DNA of 64,000 bases from Pycnopodia helianthoides (GCA_032158295.1 CM063244.1:3538510-3602509); one strand, 5' to 3'. Shown: positions 1 to 10,579, numbered from the stretch's first letter. Program-made: numbers and translations. Notes: generated by a model not told the origin, from the letters alone.

Positions 1-8
1 GATTGCTT

Positions 9-405
9 TTAAAGGCACTGGACACTATTGGTAATTACTCAAAATAATTGTTAGCATTAAAAACTTACTTGGTAACGAGCAATGGAGAGCTGTTGATAGT
101 ATACAACATTGTGAGAAACGGCTCTCTCTGAAGTAACGTAGTTTTTGAGAAAGAAGTAATTTCTCAGTAAAATATTTGAATTGATTTCGAGACCTCACGC
201 GTGAGGTCTCGAAATCAAGCATCTGAGCATCTGAAAGCACACAACTTCGTGTGACAAGGGTGTTTTTTCTTCCATTATTATCTCGCAACTTCGACGACCA
301 GTTGAGTTCAAATTTTCACAGGTTTGTTATTTTGTGCATATGTTGAGATACACCAAGTGAGAAGACTGGTCTTTGACAATTACCGAAGGTGTCCAGTGTC
401 TTTAA
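9..405 (+). mobile_element. Family D TTAA element with a perfect internal palindrome (D1)
   Basis: AGGCACTGGACACTATTGG ... ACCGAAGGTGTCCAGTGTCT, TTAA at both ends. Bases 181-218 form a perfect 38-bp palindrome (half TTGATTTCGAGACCTCACG). The 3' core GACGACCAGTTGAGTTCAAA and TTCACAGGTTTGTTA matches the core of families A, B and E; the 5' part (AAAACTTACTTGG, GATAGTATA) matches family C. Confidence 0.87.
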
Positions 406-612
406 ACAAAATATTGAATGAGCACAAGATCTTTCAAAGAACATGAACCATTTTTTTTTTGGTGCTAAATTGTGATCACCCAATTTGATAAAATTACCAG
501 AGGTTGGTTTTATGTCGTGTGTGTTTTTTTTTATATACATGTAACCTTTCCTTTCAACAACACACTCAAGCTTCAATATGCCTTATTTACACTTAAACTT
601 GAATACTTGATT

Positions 613-1035
613 GGCGTGTCGTGGCCGAGCGGATAAGAACACCGGACGCAAGCTCTGGTGTTTCTAATCGGCAGAGTGTGGGTTCGAGTCCCGGTCGTGA
701 CACTTGTGTCCTTAAGCAAGACACTTAACCATTATTGCTTCGTCCTTCGTCCTTCGGATGGGACGTAAAGCCGTAGGTCCCGTGTGTTGTGTAATGCACG
801 TAAAAGAACCCAGTTACACTTATCGCTAAGAGAAGGGGTTCGCCCCGGTGTTCATGGTTTGATTGGCAGCATACTGCGCCACAGCACCTTGTAAACCATT
901 ACTTGGTGCTATGTAAAGGAACAGGTCTAATACTTCAAAACGTAGCTCCACATTATACCTTGCAGGAAAAATACTGAGCGCTTTGACGTGATAAAGCGCT
1001 ATATAAGAACTGTGTATTATTATTATTATTATTAC
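613..1035 (+). mobile_element. tRNA-Leu-derived SINE, full length (copy 1)
   Basis: The head (about 616-703) has a perfect pol III A box TGGCCGAGCGG, a perfect B box GGTTCGAGTCC, a long variable arm and anticodon-loop sequence CAAG, as in tRNA-Leu(CAA). The body contains GGATGGGACGTAAAGCCG and GTAATGCACGTAAAAGAACC, a central domain of a type shared by SINEs of many animals (I cannot tell which named domain). The 3' end GCGCTATATAAG plus (ATT)n looks LINE-derived. Confidence 0.85.
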
Positions 1036-2213
1036 TTTCATGACTTTTTGTAGCATAGTTGTTTTCAGTTGTTAAAGCTCTCTATCATTGTGCATCCTGA
1101 CATGAAAAGCTGTATACAATACAGTTACAAGTTCTACACACTAAACAAAATGCTGGTACCTGCACATTGTCCCTTTGTGTTAGTCCATATTTAAGTTATA
1201 GGTTTGATTAATACTGACATGTTTCAGTATATGAATTTCATGAATATTTAGTACAGATTAGCCAATATAGGATCATAGGACTTGATATCACAAGAGTTTC
1301 AAGGCAAACTATAAAAAAAATTGTAAATTGTAAAATGGACATTTTCAATCTGAAAAAAGCTCGTTGATTTTAAAGAAGTTCAGACCGACAAACCTCCAGA
1401 GAAATATTCCCTCTGCATTGTTGTCGAAGTTGACGGAATAGTTATTCGAAAAACCCCTCAAATACAAACTGCTTTATTTTGATTGCCACAATCAATATAA
1501 GCCTGATGATATGAACATGCACAGCCACCCTGACATAACATAAACTGTTTATTCAATGTTAGACCATGTTTGTCGATGGATTTTTCACCGGTCATGAAGG
1601 ATTCATGTTTTTACCGAAAACTACCGGGCAGAATTTAATTAACTCCTCTCCAAAACAAGATGTACTTTAAGATACACATTAAGATGAGATGTCAATATCG
1701 CATACAATGATTTGTATTATGACATCACACTATTTTATATGTTTTAATGTTATTGTCTTTTGGAATTTGGCCTCCGGGCCACGATTTGAGACAAACAAAA
1801 GAAATGATATGAATGAATGAATGAACACTAGTGATTCAAATTTAATCCTAATTAGCCTTTTTGAGGCATGGTGACACTATAGGAGTGCGCTGTTTGGTTT
1901 GGGTGTATACAGACAAATTTACCCAAACCTCATAGTGGCATAGTATTGAGTCCGCCATATCTCAAAATGGCTTATTGGCCAACTCTCTGGGCCTAATTTC
2001 ATGATCGAGCCTTATTTAAGGAATTCTGTGCTTACAGCTCGTAGAACTATTCACTTTTTGGTAACGCGGTAAGCACAAACATCTGTGGTAAGCAGTTCCG
2101 TGTAATTGGGCTCTTCTGCAGAAATGTACTCCAATGTGAAATAGTGAGCCCTGTTATAGGAATGTTATTCTACATCATACAAAGAGGAGGCAAAAAACTT
2201 GAGGTTTTCTAAA
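1036..2213. other. Non-coding with repeat scraps
   Basis: Holds one copy of the TTTTGATTGCCACAATCA motif (about 1476), the LINE tail at 1733, and a diverged GGGCCTAATTTCATGATCG piece (about 1990-2110). Nothing coding seen. Confidence 0.5.
1733..1826 (+). mobile_element. Probable LINE 3' end with (GAAT)n tail
   Basis: TTTGGCCTCCGGGCCACGAT then AAAAGAAATGATATGAATG and a GAAT run. No reverse-transcriptase sequence is visible upstream. Confidence 0.35.
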
Positions 2214-2463
2214 CAGGGCCCAATTTCATGGAGCTGCTTAAGCAAAAAATTTGCTTAAGCACGAAAATAGCTTGCTTATTTTACACATGTTACTGGCCAA
2301 AATTTCATGCCTTATACATTGCTTGTGACTGGTATTTAGCTGTTGTTTACTTAGCATAACAATTGAGTGTATAGTCTTGGCCGGTAGTCTGATTTTACTA
2401 AGCAATGATTTTTTTGCTTAAGCAAAATTTTGTGCTTAAGCAGCTGCATGAAATTGGGCCCTG
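2214..2463. mobile_element. CAGGGCCCAATTTCAT inverted-repeat element (copy 1)
   Basis: Termini CAGGGCCCAATTTCAT / ATGAAATTGGGCCCTG extend to about 31 bp including GCTGCTTAAGCA. Interior holds repeats of GCTTAAGCA. CAGGG ends are typical of hAT-type elements; no clear 8-bp target duplication is seen. Confidence 0.72.
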
Positions 2464-3982
2464 ATCATTGTTGTGTACCTCATGTACTAATCACAGTGGC
2501 TCAATTCTGGGGCTGCATCTGATTCCGCCCCCACACACCATCCACCTCGAATTTATTTTAAAAAGTTCAAAGAGAGAAGTAAAAAATAAGATCAAACACC
2601 AAACAAAAAAAAGTTACAAGTTTCTTGTTGTCATTTAATTTGGGCCGAGGTAGGCAAGCTATATCCTATATGTGGGGGTACTGAAGAAAGATACTGGAGT
2701 GGAGATGGCCGGTGAACTTGCCAACCCTTATGGCGGACCATGAGGGAATGGGGCAGTCGTATCGGAGCCTGACTTGATAATCATTTGATGAAATATGGGC
2801 ATGCCAGGGCACATAACTTACTCTTGACACCCACTGCATTTATAACATTACTTAGCTTCTAGATAAGATCCCAAATTCCTGTCTTCACATCCATACTCAG
2901 TCCCTCGTCCTCCATCAACAACAAGAAAACAATAATGCATCCCAGCATCGTGCGCCAAGATTTGTAAGTAGATAGTCAATTATGATTCGCTGTGAGAAAG
3001 CTGCATGTGCAAGTCTCTACATCCTTAATCCATAAAATGAAAAAAAATACCCCAAAACAACTTAAACAAAAAAACAAAAAAAGTACAATGATACAAAATC
3101 AATACCATTCTGGTTTTACACTGACACCCTTGTGGTATTATATTCTTGATCGCGATGCTTTTATTATAATAATCTAATAAAAACAAAATTCACCCCTAAA
3201 AACATTTCAGACAACACTATCTCCCAACTCCATGTCACCTGTTGTCTATTTGGAAACAATGAAAACAAATCTTGACTGGTTTTAATGAAAGAAATTACAG
3301 AAACAAACAACCAGTTGGCATGAAATAAACACCACAGAAAATTTAATTGTTAAGCAATGAACCACAAGGGAAACTGACTGGGTAAATTTTAAATGGTTTG
3401 GGGTTGAACAAAGAAAAATTGACTAGAGCGGGATTATTTCATTGATACATTTCCTCTGATTAGCAGTCCAGATTTATTGATTAATAATAAACATTATCAA
3501 CAGATTGATTTGAAATATGACAGTTTTAATATGTATTTGTCCTTAAGAGATATCAGGGTTGGTTTTGTTCAAAAGTTTGTACAAATCACAATCCCCCCCT
3601 TAAGAAAACACTATTATTAAATTTGTTTGTGCCAGATAAATGTTGGCCATCTTACAATAACCCCTCAGCCTTTACCAATAACTTGATGTGATAAGACACC
3701 GTAATTCCAAGTGATGAGATCTGCACTTTATATTATTGGCATATTTTCCCCCCTTGCCGTCACATTCCCCCACCCCCCCACCCACCTCTTCTTTCCTGTT
3801 TTTTTTCTTCTCATCTTTCCCATGTGATATTTTGTCTGTAAACACGCAACTGATGGACAAGCGCAACACCCAGATGATGCCACCTGCTTTTCATTTCATT
3901 CGGCGGGTTCGCTGTCTAAATGTTATTATTGCACGTTTTCTTGAATCCTGGCGCATATGACAAGTCAACACATGGCTGGGGG
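2464..3982. other. Non-coding, AT-rich
   Basis: Contains ACAAGGGAAACTGACTGGGT at about 3364, shared with 42867 (ACAAGGGAAACTGACCGGGT), so part is a dispersed repeat. Pyrimidine-rich stretch at 3745-3830. No gene recognised. Confidence 0.45.
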
Positions 3983-3990
3983 TATATAAA
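3983..3990 (+). promoter_or_regulatory. TATA box in GC-rich context
   Basis: TATATAAA flanked by GGGGG and GGGCCGGGG, a good core-promoter look. The following 300 nt carry only a seven-codon ATG frame and no clear donor, so a transcript is unproven. Confidence 0.22.
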
Positions 3991-4327
3991 GGGCCGGGGT
4001 CGTCCACCACGCAGGTTTCTTGGCAAAAACTTAATTATATCTTCAGCATCTTCTCAGTTTGCTGCACTGGAATTGCTTTCAGTAATATTGTCTGGACTCT
4101 TCGGCTGACTGACGGACATGACAGGACGGACAATCTAAGACATGTAAACAACGGAACACAACAGACGTAACCTCAATCGGACTGAGTAATAGCAGATTAC
4201 ACTGGACTGTCATTATTGTCTCTATACCCAAAAGGTGTCTAAACATTGCACCAAAATCAAAGAACAAACCGTACAAAATGTTCACATTTATTTAGCTAAT
4301 ATATCCCCCCTTATAGACCTTGTTTTA

Positions 4328-4767
4328 GTAAGGCCAAAAAAAAAAGGGTTCTGTTTCCGATTACATGTCATTTAAAAATAGGGTCGGTAGGTCGGAAAGT
4401 TTTTTTATTTTGCGTTTTTTTTTTATTCCCATACGATTGACGATACGTCCACGATCGTTCATGTGTTGAGCGCAATCAACGGATTTGCACAACGAATTAG
4501 GCAAAATTGTGCGCAATCTTCAGTTTGCGCTCTTTAGATTGGCAGTTCAAGCGGCTGTTTTTTCAAAAATGTGCGCAATTTGCAGATTGCGCAAGCCCAT
4601 GGAATGCGCTTCACACATTTTTTATTTATTATTATTTTTTTTCCCCCCATTTTTTCCCGTTTTCCCCCCGTCTTTTTAAAAGGCCGAATAAAAAGTTTAG
4701 GGTCGCGGCGTAAAACTAGGGTCGGTCGGGGAACCGGAAACAGAACCCTTTTTTGGGGGGGCCTAAC
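4328..4767. mobile_element. AGGCC-polyA-GGGTTCTGTTTCC inverted-repeat element
   Basis: GTAAGGCC(A)n GGGTTCTGTTTCC on the left and GGAAACAGAACCC(T)n(G)n GCCTAAC on the right are inverse ends, with GGGTCGGTAGGTCGG inside. The middle (4485-4600) repeats GTGCGCAAT motifs. Open frames on both strands are not genes. Confidence 0.75.
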
Positions 4768-5113
4768 TAAACACGCCACTTTTTTTGTTGTGAAGATGAA
4801 TACAGTAAATCCAGTCTAGAAGTCTCTCAAAATGTATATTTTCTGCCTGTTTTAGTTAGCTCAATGTTGCTTTAGATTACACTGATGTTGATTTCAACTG
4901 CTAACACTCAGCCATGGACAGGGCATGATCTTTACACTGGGCCACAAGACCGAGGCCAGTGATTTAAGTGCCAGGCCAGTAAACTTAACACTGGACGAGT
5001 CTGTCGGCTCTCTTGTGTTGAATAATTAAACAACAATACCTCACTGTGTAACAAATGTTCAAATGTTGATTTTGAGTCTGATAAATACCTTTCAATTCCG
5101 TTGAGTAAAGAAG

Positions 5114-5506
5114 TTAAGGAACATTACAGAATCGGTAAGAAAAAACTTGTAAAATATACTTTTTGATCACAGATTTACATATAACTTACACGGTCTAATG
5201 ATGATGATATTAGAAAACATCCCTTGAAATATTTCTGTCTGAAATGGCATATTTGATGAGAAATGAATAAACTAATTTTCCGATTGGTGTTTATCGCTCG
5301 GTGAGCGTTTTATTCATTTGTTGAATCTATATGATTTCATGCAAATGTGTAATCGGTTTTTCACTATTTTCTCGTGACCCAGATGGCCGATCGATCTCAA
5401 ACTTCTACAGGTTTGTCAGTTTATGTATATGGTGGATTACATAAAGTGCTTACACTGCAAGCAACTGTTTTGTTAGGAAAAAAACAAATCTGTAATGTTC
5501 CTTTAA
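5114..5506 (-). mobile_element. Family A TTAA element (A1)
   Basis: Termini are GGAACATTACAGAATCGG and its inverse GTAATGTTCCTTTAA. Inserted within a family F repeat (4931-5858), whose two halves resume on either side. One A is missing at the left junction. Confidence 0.85.
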
Positions 5507-5639
5507 TATGAAAGACAAATGGGATAAATCTTCTCTTACATGTCTTAGTGTTTGTTCAAATGAAAACATTTCGGTGCATAAAAAAATTGTGTCCACAATT
5601 TTTTTCTCATTTTGAATCTGGTCTTGTAAAAACAATTCC

Positions 5640-5788
5640 GGGGTCGATTTCACAAAGCACTAAGATTCATCTTGAGATGAGTTATCAGTATTACCATAGT
5701 GATTTGTATTGTGACATCACTCTTTGCTAAGCAACTGCGATGGATTTGCAGTTACGATCAGTCTGAACTCTTTGTGAAATCGAGCCCA
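5640..5788. mobile_element. GATTTCACAAAG inverted-repeat element inside F1
   Basis: GGGGTCGATTTCACAAAG and CTTTGTGAAATCGAGCCC are inverse termini. Deleting this segment restores AATTCC-GGTCCAGTAAAT as in the copy at 53584. A diverged relative (GATTTGTATTATGACATCAC) lies near 1710. Confidence 0.72.
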
Positions 5789-6029
5789 GGTCCAGTAAAT
5801 ATTTTGAGCTACAAGCCCTGTGATCTTTTAAATTTGTTTCCCAAAATTTCAGCCCTGGTGGACTTTGTCCAATCCATGCTGATTTTTTTTTTTTTAACAG
5901 TAGAAACGGCCCTGCATGATAATATCAAGTTTTGTATAAAAGACAATAAATTTATGAAGTAAATAAAATACATTAGTTTGAAAATGAGAGCATGACAATA
6001 TTTTGACTTTTCAAACTGATTAAATTATT

Positions 6030-6742
6030 CTCATTTGCTTCTATTGCAGGCTCACATTATTGTTCAAGCAATTCTAACTAAGATTGTAGCATATAACTGT
6101 AATCTGATTGACTCGTATTGGAGCCTGACTTGGTAGCACTCTATCAGCTACTGTAGGATGGCCATGAGTCTCACTAGAATGTAAATATGCAAATGTATGC
6201 TAATTACTTCCTCATAATTTAATCTCATTTGCATGTTCAGATTATTGTTCAAGCAATTCTAATTAAGATTGTAGCACATGATTGTAATTTGATTGACTCT
6301 GAATTAGGAAGCTTTTTATCAGCTACTACAGGATGACCTTGATCGAGTCGCACTAGAATGTAAATATGCAAATGTATGCTAACCCTCATAGTTTATTCTC
6401 ATTTGCATGTTCAGATTATTGTTCAAGCAATTCTAATTTAGATTGTAGCACATAATTTCAATCTTATTGACTCTGAGTTGGGAAGCATTCTATCAGCTAC
6501 TGTAGGATGACCATGAGTCTCACTAGAATGTAAATATGCAAATGTATGCTAATTACTTCCTCACAGTTTATTCTCATTTGCATGTTCAGATTATTGTTCA
6601 AGCAATTCTAACTAAGATTGTAGCACATAATTTCAATCTTATTGACTCTGAGTTGGGAAGCATTCTATCAGCTACTGTAGGATGACCATGAGTCTCACTA
6701 GAATGTAAATATGCAAATGTATGCTAATTACTTCCTCATAAC
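6030..6742. repeat. Tandem array, about 175-bp unit, four copies, with POU octamers
   Basis: Units begin CTCATTTGCATGTTCAGATT (first unit diverged, about 190 bp) and end near ATGCAAATGTATGCTAATTA. Seven exact octamers occur: ATGCAAAT at 6187, 6366, 6536 and 6711, ATTTGCAT at 6227, 6401 and 6576. The units are closely similar. It lies in the presumed sarcospan-like intron. Confidence 0.88.
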
Positions 6743-7002
6743 TGATCCTTTCTGTATGATTTCTTCAGCCTCAGCACTCATGATTTGCATTGGTTTGGAC
6801 CATCCACCTTGAGAGCACTCAGTAACCAACCAGTGCTATACATAAACAACTCAAGGACACAATGAGTACTTATAGGAAGCAATAAAGATCAGAAAGATGA
6901 TGGCTGAGAAAGGTAAGGACACGACCAAAGAAAAGGTCTTTACCTTTAGGATCCTTTTTCTCTCCTAGTGTCTTTAGTGTCAGGAAGATGGGCATTAGAC
7001 GT

Positions 7003-7428
7003 GGCGTGTCGTGGCCGAGCGGATAAGAGCACCGGATTCAAGCTCTGATGTTTCTGTTCAGCAGAGTGTGGGTTCGAGTCCCAGTCGTGACACTTGTGTC
7101 CTTAAGCAAGACACTTAACCATTATTGCTTCGTCCTTCGGATGGGACGTAAAGCCGTTGGTCCCGTGTGTTGTGTAATGCACGTAAAAGAACCCAGTGCA
7201 CTTATCGAAAAGAGAAGGGGTTCGCCCCGGTGTTCCTGGTTAGATTGGCAGCATATTGCGCCACCGCACGTTGTAAACCATTACATTGTGCTATGTAAAG
7301 GAATAGGTCTCAAACTTCAAAAAGTAGCTCCACATAATATATACCTTGCAGGAAAATACTGACTGTTGAAGCGCCTTGAGCGTCACTGAGTGACGGATAT
7401 GAGCGCTATATAAGAAGCCACTATTATG
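7003..7428 (+). mobile_element. tRNA-Leu-derived SINE (copy 2)
   Basis: Same layout as the copy at 613: A box TGGCCGAGCGG, B box GGTTCGAGTCC, central domain and GCGCTATATAAG end. The 3' part differs by an extra GAGCGTCACTGAGTGACGG hairpin. A 104-codon frame inside is not a gene. It lies in the downstream intron region of the sarcospan-like gene, on the opposite strand. Confidence 0.83.
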
Positions 7429-7584
7429 ATTGTGCCTAAAACTATCATGGCCCTTATTGACCGAATATTAACGAATCGGTGAAAATCTACACTAGAATTT
7501 GAGACTGAAATCCCTCAAAAAAAAATATTTTATTTAGGTTTTATTGGTATTGTACAAAGTTGCTCCGAGGTTCTGTATTCTACA

Positions 7585-7640
7585 AGACATCTGCTCTAGC
7601 AATGCAAAGGTCGTGGGTTCGAATCCCACCGAGTATAAAG
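7585..7640 (+). repeat. tRNA-like fragment with B box
   Basis: GGGTTCGAATCCCACC follows a tRNA-like arm (CTCTAGCAATGCAAAGGTCG) but no good A box or acceptor stem is present. It is probably the head of a diverged SINE rather than a functional tRNA gene. Confidence 0.3.
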
Positions 7641-7840
7641 TGCTTAGTAAATACACATCGGTGTAAAGGTAAAAAAACAAATTAATTCTTTATTTTTTAT
7701 TGTTTACAAATCAACGGCACTATAATGAACGGAAATAGTTGTCAAGGTGACTGCAAAGCGATTCATCCGATTGTTTTTTTGAACAGCGGAAATATTTCCT
7801 GCTCAGCAACAATGACAATAAAAAAAACAAGAAAAGGTAT

Positions 7841-8002
7841 CAGGCCTGGAATTTCATCTTTAAGAGAGCAAGGCTATTTTCATTTTGCAGGGGGCACTTC
7901 CATTGGGAAAAATCTATGGGGCGCTTTTGAAGGGGCACCGAGGCCAAGACCAGGGTCAACAAAGGCCATGGCCTCCGTGGCCTCCATGTAATTCCAGGCC
8001 TG
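7841..8002. mobile_element. CAGGCCTGGAATT element (I1)
   Basis: Termini CAGGCCTGGAATTTC / GTAATTCCAGGCCTG around 160 bp with GGGCACTTCCATT and GAAGGGGCACCGAGGCC inside. Two overlapping frames here are shadows. Confidence 0.75.
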
Positions 8003-8520
8003 GTTTATAACATTAAGCAATATGCAGAGGAGTGTTTGCAAGAAAAAGATTCTCAAGATGAGTTCGGCATGGCAAACCACAACAGATGCTGTTTATTTTG
8101 CTTTCATTCCCTGTATTGCATGTATCTGCTCTTCAAAAACATGAACCAAGAGTCAGTTACATTTATACACCTTGTCTATCACTCAGAAAGCATTCAAAAG
8201 TACATAATTAATAGGGCCACCCTGTACTTTAAATTATACAGTATTTAGATTGCGGGAGTCAACTTAGTCAAGTGGGACCCACTAGGGAAGAAGGAAACCA
8301 GACTTGCAAGCACCTCCTACGTACTGAGGGAAGCTTTCACGTATATGAAAATTTCTCACCCTAGGGTCTGCCAGGGCACAAATTCATTAGCAATGGTAAA
8401 TCTTGCTAAATGAAAACAGGTTACCAGCCAAAATACTACGTAAATGTATATTATCTGTGACCGGTATTCCACCATTGCTCTACTTAGCAGATGAATTTGC
8501 TAAGCAGTAATTCTGCTGAG

Positions 8521-8717
8521 CAGGGCCCAATATCATAGAGCTGCTTTAGCAGAAAATATTGCTTAACAATGTTTTGCTTAGCAGAAATGAGCAGGATACC
8601 AGTCACAAATTGTACATGTGACATGGTAGTTTGGCTGGTAACCTTATTCTGCTAAGCATATTTTTTGTTGTGCTTAGCTAGTTTTTGTGCTTAAGCAGCT
8701 CTATGAAATTGGGCCCA
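8521..8717. mobile_element. CAGGGCCCAATTTCAT-type element (copy 2)
   Basis: CAGGGCCCAATATCATAGAG ... CTCTATGAAATTGGGCCCA, 197 bp, 76 bp downstream of the sarcospan-like donor and therefore intronic. A diverged relative (8371-8520, CAGGGCACAAATTCAT) abuts it. Confidence 0.75.
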
Positions 8718-8792
8718 GTGATGTATGGAACTGGGACCACGGCACGGAGATGAGACAGGCACTTTAACTAAACTTTCCAAGCGCTTACTTAC

Positions 8793-9215
8793 CACAATAC
8801 CTGCCCAGTACGGGGCATCCCTTGTCTTGACGGATGGCGTCATCAAGTGCATTGTAACTCCAAAGACCATGATGGTAAAGCCTAATAACAGCTGTAATGT
8901 AACGAGGCACACCGGCAGCGTACAACACTGTAGGTCATACTTGGGTTTACTTGGCACATTGGATACTTTCCGCACTGACTGGGCTGGGTTAGGCATTCGT
9001 TGAAGATCAGACTGGATGCTGTCTAGATGAGAGTGATCGGCGGGGACCGGGGTCGACAGGGATGGTTCCAGGGAGGTGTAGCGCAACTCCGGGGAGCTGG
9101 AACTCCTGGAGCTACGAGACATCCGCGCCACGGACAGCGGTGCCGTGGACCGGGAACTGTTAGACTCGTCGCAGTCGGGCATGGTTAACGTTGCCTCGGG
9201 TGCTTCACCACGCAT
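8793..9215 (-). CDS. sspn: Sarcospan-like protein, first coding exon (partial gene)
   Basis: The exon encodes 141 residues and ends at a perfect minus-strand donor (GTG|GTAAGT, intron G at 8792), phase 0. Residues 1-90 are cytosolic and Ser-rich (Ser/Arg run near 29-41). Residues about 97-122 form a hydrophobic span beginning with a Cys pair and containing LQLLLGF. RDAPYWAGI at 132-140 matches the conserved RDTPFWAGI after the first span of vertebrate sarcospan. Sarcospan is a four-span membrane protein of the dystrophin-associated glycoprotein complex. The start is the first ATG after an in-frame TGA at 9237-9239. An open frame runs past the donor to 8691 but loses similarity, so it is intron read-through. 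No exon for spans 2-4 was found at lower coordinates, so the gene continues outside the window. The Ser-rich N-terminus is longer than in the human protein as I recall it. A related four-span family member is the alternative. Confidence 0.85.
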
Positions 9216-9270
9216 CTTGTGCTTGCAGAGGTGATATCATGGATGTAGAGGCATTGTTACTCCTGCAATC
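9216..9270 (-). promoter_or_regulatory. 5' leader of sarcospan-like exon: splice acceptor and two uORFs
   Basis: On the minus strand a long pyrimidine tract runs into GATTGCAG (9270-9263), a strong acceptor, so the exon should start at 9262 and at least one non-coding exon should lie at higher coordinates. The 47-nt leader holds two upstream ATGs. The first (9254-9237) encodes five residues. The second (9240-9205) encodes eleven and overlaps the main ATG out of frame. Both would tend to reduce main-ORF translation if present in the mRNA. The acceptor and uORFs are seen; the repression is inferred. Confidence 0.6.
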
Positions 9271-9659
9271 GGGGAGAAGAGGGGAAAAGAATGACATGAA
9301 ACACCAATCTGATCATAGAGCTGATTAACCCTCTTGCTGTATGACCATTCAATACCATTCACTTTGGTTTTGAATGATAGATAAACTATGCCAGCCTGCA
9401 ATATGATACCATGAGGGAATGCATAGTACACAGTACACAGTACACAGTTAGTTCTGTGCACAGTTGTGCCACCGTACACAAACCTTGGCAGTCCAATGGT
9501 TACAAATTGTTGGTCAACTCACTGGAAAATGTTGCCAAGAGACACTGAGAGTAGGAGGGTTAATGAGGCTTGACTTGCAACTTTTACTTCCATGTCAGCT
9601 TAGGTCTGTAACAAGACCAGAGCTATACATGATGGCGCAAGATTAAAGTTTACAAATTA

Positions 9660-9800
9660 TAAAAAAATATCTCCTCCTGAAGATCAGAGCGTACTGATCG
9701 AAACGTTGAGTCATTAACTACCGGTTTCTTTTCAGAACCAACACTTCTCAATAGAGATTTCAACATGGTGTCACCACAAACATCTCTTAGTTATACTTCC
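9660..9800 (+). mobile_element. Penelope-like terminal-repeat fragment with hammerhead-like core
   Basis: The segment contains CTCCTGAAGA, a short stem-loop (TCAG...CTGA) and GAAACGTTGAG, which is the order of conserved parts of a hammerhead ribozyme (CUGANGA, stem II, GAAA). It continues into CAGAACCAACACTTCTC. The segment at 22030 has the same layout. Hammerheads are known in the terminal repeats of Penelope-like elements. Whether this copy could cleave is unknown; the junction base pairs look imperfect. It lies in the presumed sarcospan-like intron. Confidence 0.4.
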
Positions 9801-10579
9801 ACCATGCAAAGCTTGAAATCCTACTTGGAAAATATATAGTTTACAAAAAAAATTGTTATTGGGAGCATACCCCTTCCCCCCTCCCTCAATCTGTGCCATG
9901 GTTATGCAAATTTAAACCACAAATTTGAGGAACACTGTATTTAAAAAAAATTCCTTTTACTTTTCAGTGAAAATTAAACTGAAAACATAATCAACAGACA
10001 ATGTATAGACTATACATGTTTATGAACGTTGAAGAAAATATGTGCAAAATAATAATTTGCAATTGACCATGCTCCACTGTATGGTCAATTTCCCTGTGCT
10101 CTATGGTTTCTGGCAAGTCTAGTCACTCTAGTCACCAACCCGAACTTGCCCATGGTTGTTTTCTACAACCTTACATTTCTAGATGAGATTGATAATGTGA
10201 CATAGCACTTCTTTTAACGCACCGACTTTAAATAATAATATTTATAATACAGAGTTCTTATAAAGCGCATTTATCTTAGACAGTACTACATCCTGAGGCA
10301 CTGGACAAAAGAAGAATCAAATAGTTAAACAAATTAATGAGCTCTGAACAGTTCAGCCTTCAACAGTTTCTTGAGTTTCATCATTGAGCCAGACTGACGG
10401 ACTTCTGGATATAACAATTGATTTGCTTACAAATCCCTTTGTTGACCGAATCTTGACAATTCCTACACAGACTTTTATCACTGATCGCTGTTCAGCTCAA
10501 TCACTCTTTACATTTTGTAACAGCTCACTTCTTAACATCTCTAAATGAGGTCACAACTGACCTCAATACTCGAATCTCC

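Larger units (their letters stand above)
4931..5858 (+). mobile_element. Family F repeat interrupted twice (F1)
   Basis: The parts GGCCAGTGATTT, AGATAAATCTTCTCTTA and GGTCCAGTAAATATTTTGAG occur in the order seen in the uninterrupted copy at 53584, but A1 (5114-5506) and a GGGTCGATTTCAC element (5640-5788) are inserted. Confidence 0.72.

Noticed and set aside
613..703. Functional tRNA-Leu gene
   Set aside because: A and B boxes are perfect but the unit is joined to a SINE body repeated at three other places, so it is a SINE head.
3672..8080. Downstream sarcospan exons (spans 2-4) on the minus strand
   Set aside because: None of the minus-strand frames below 8792 has hydrophobic spans or the expected Cys pattern; most overlap mobile elements.
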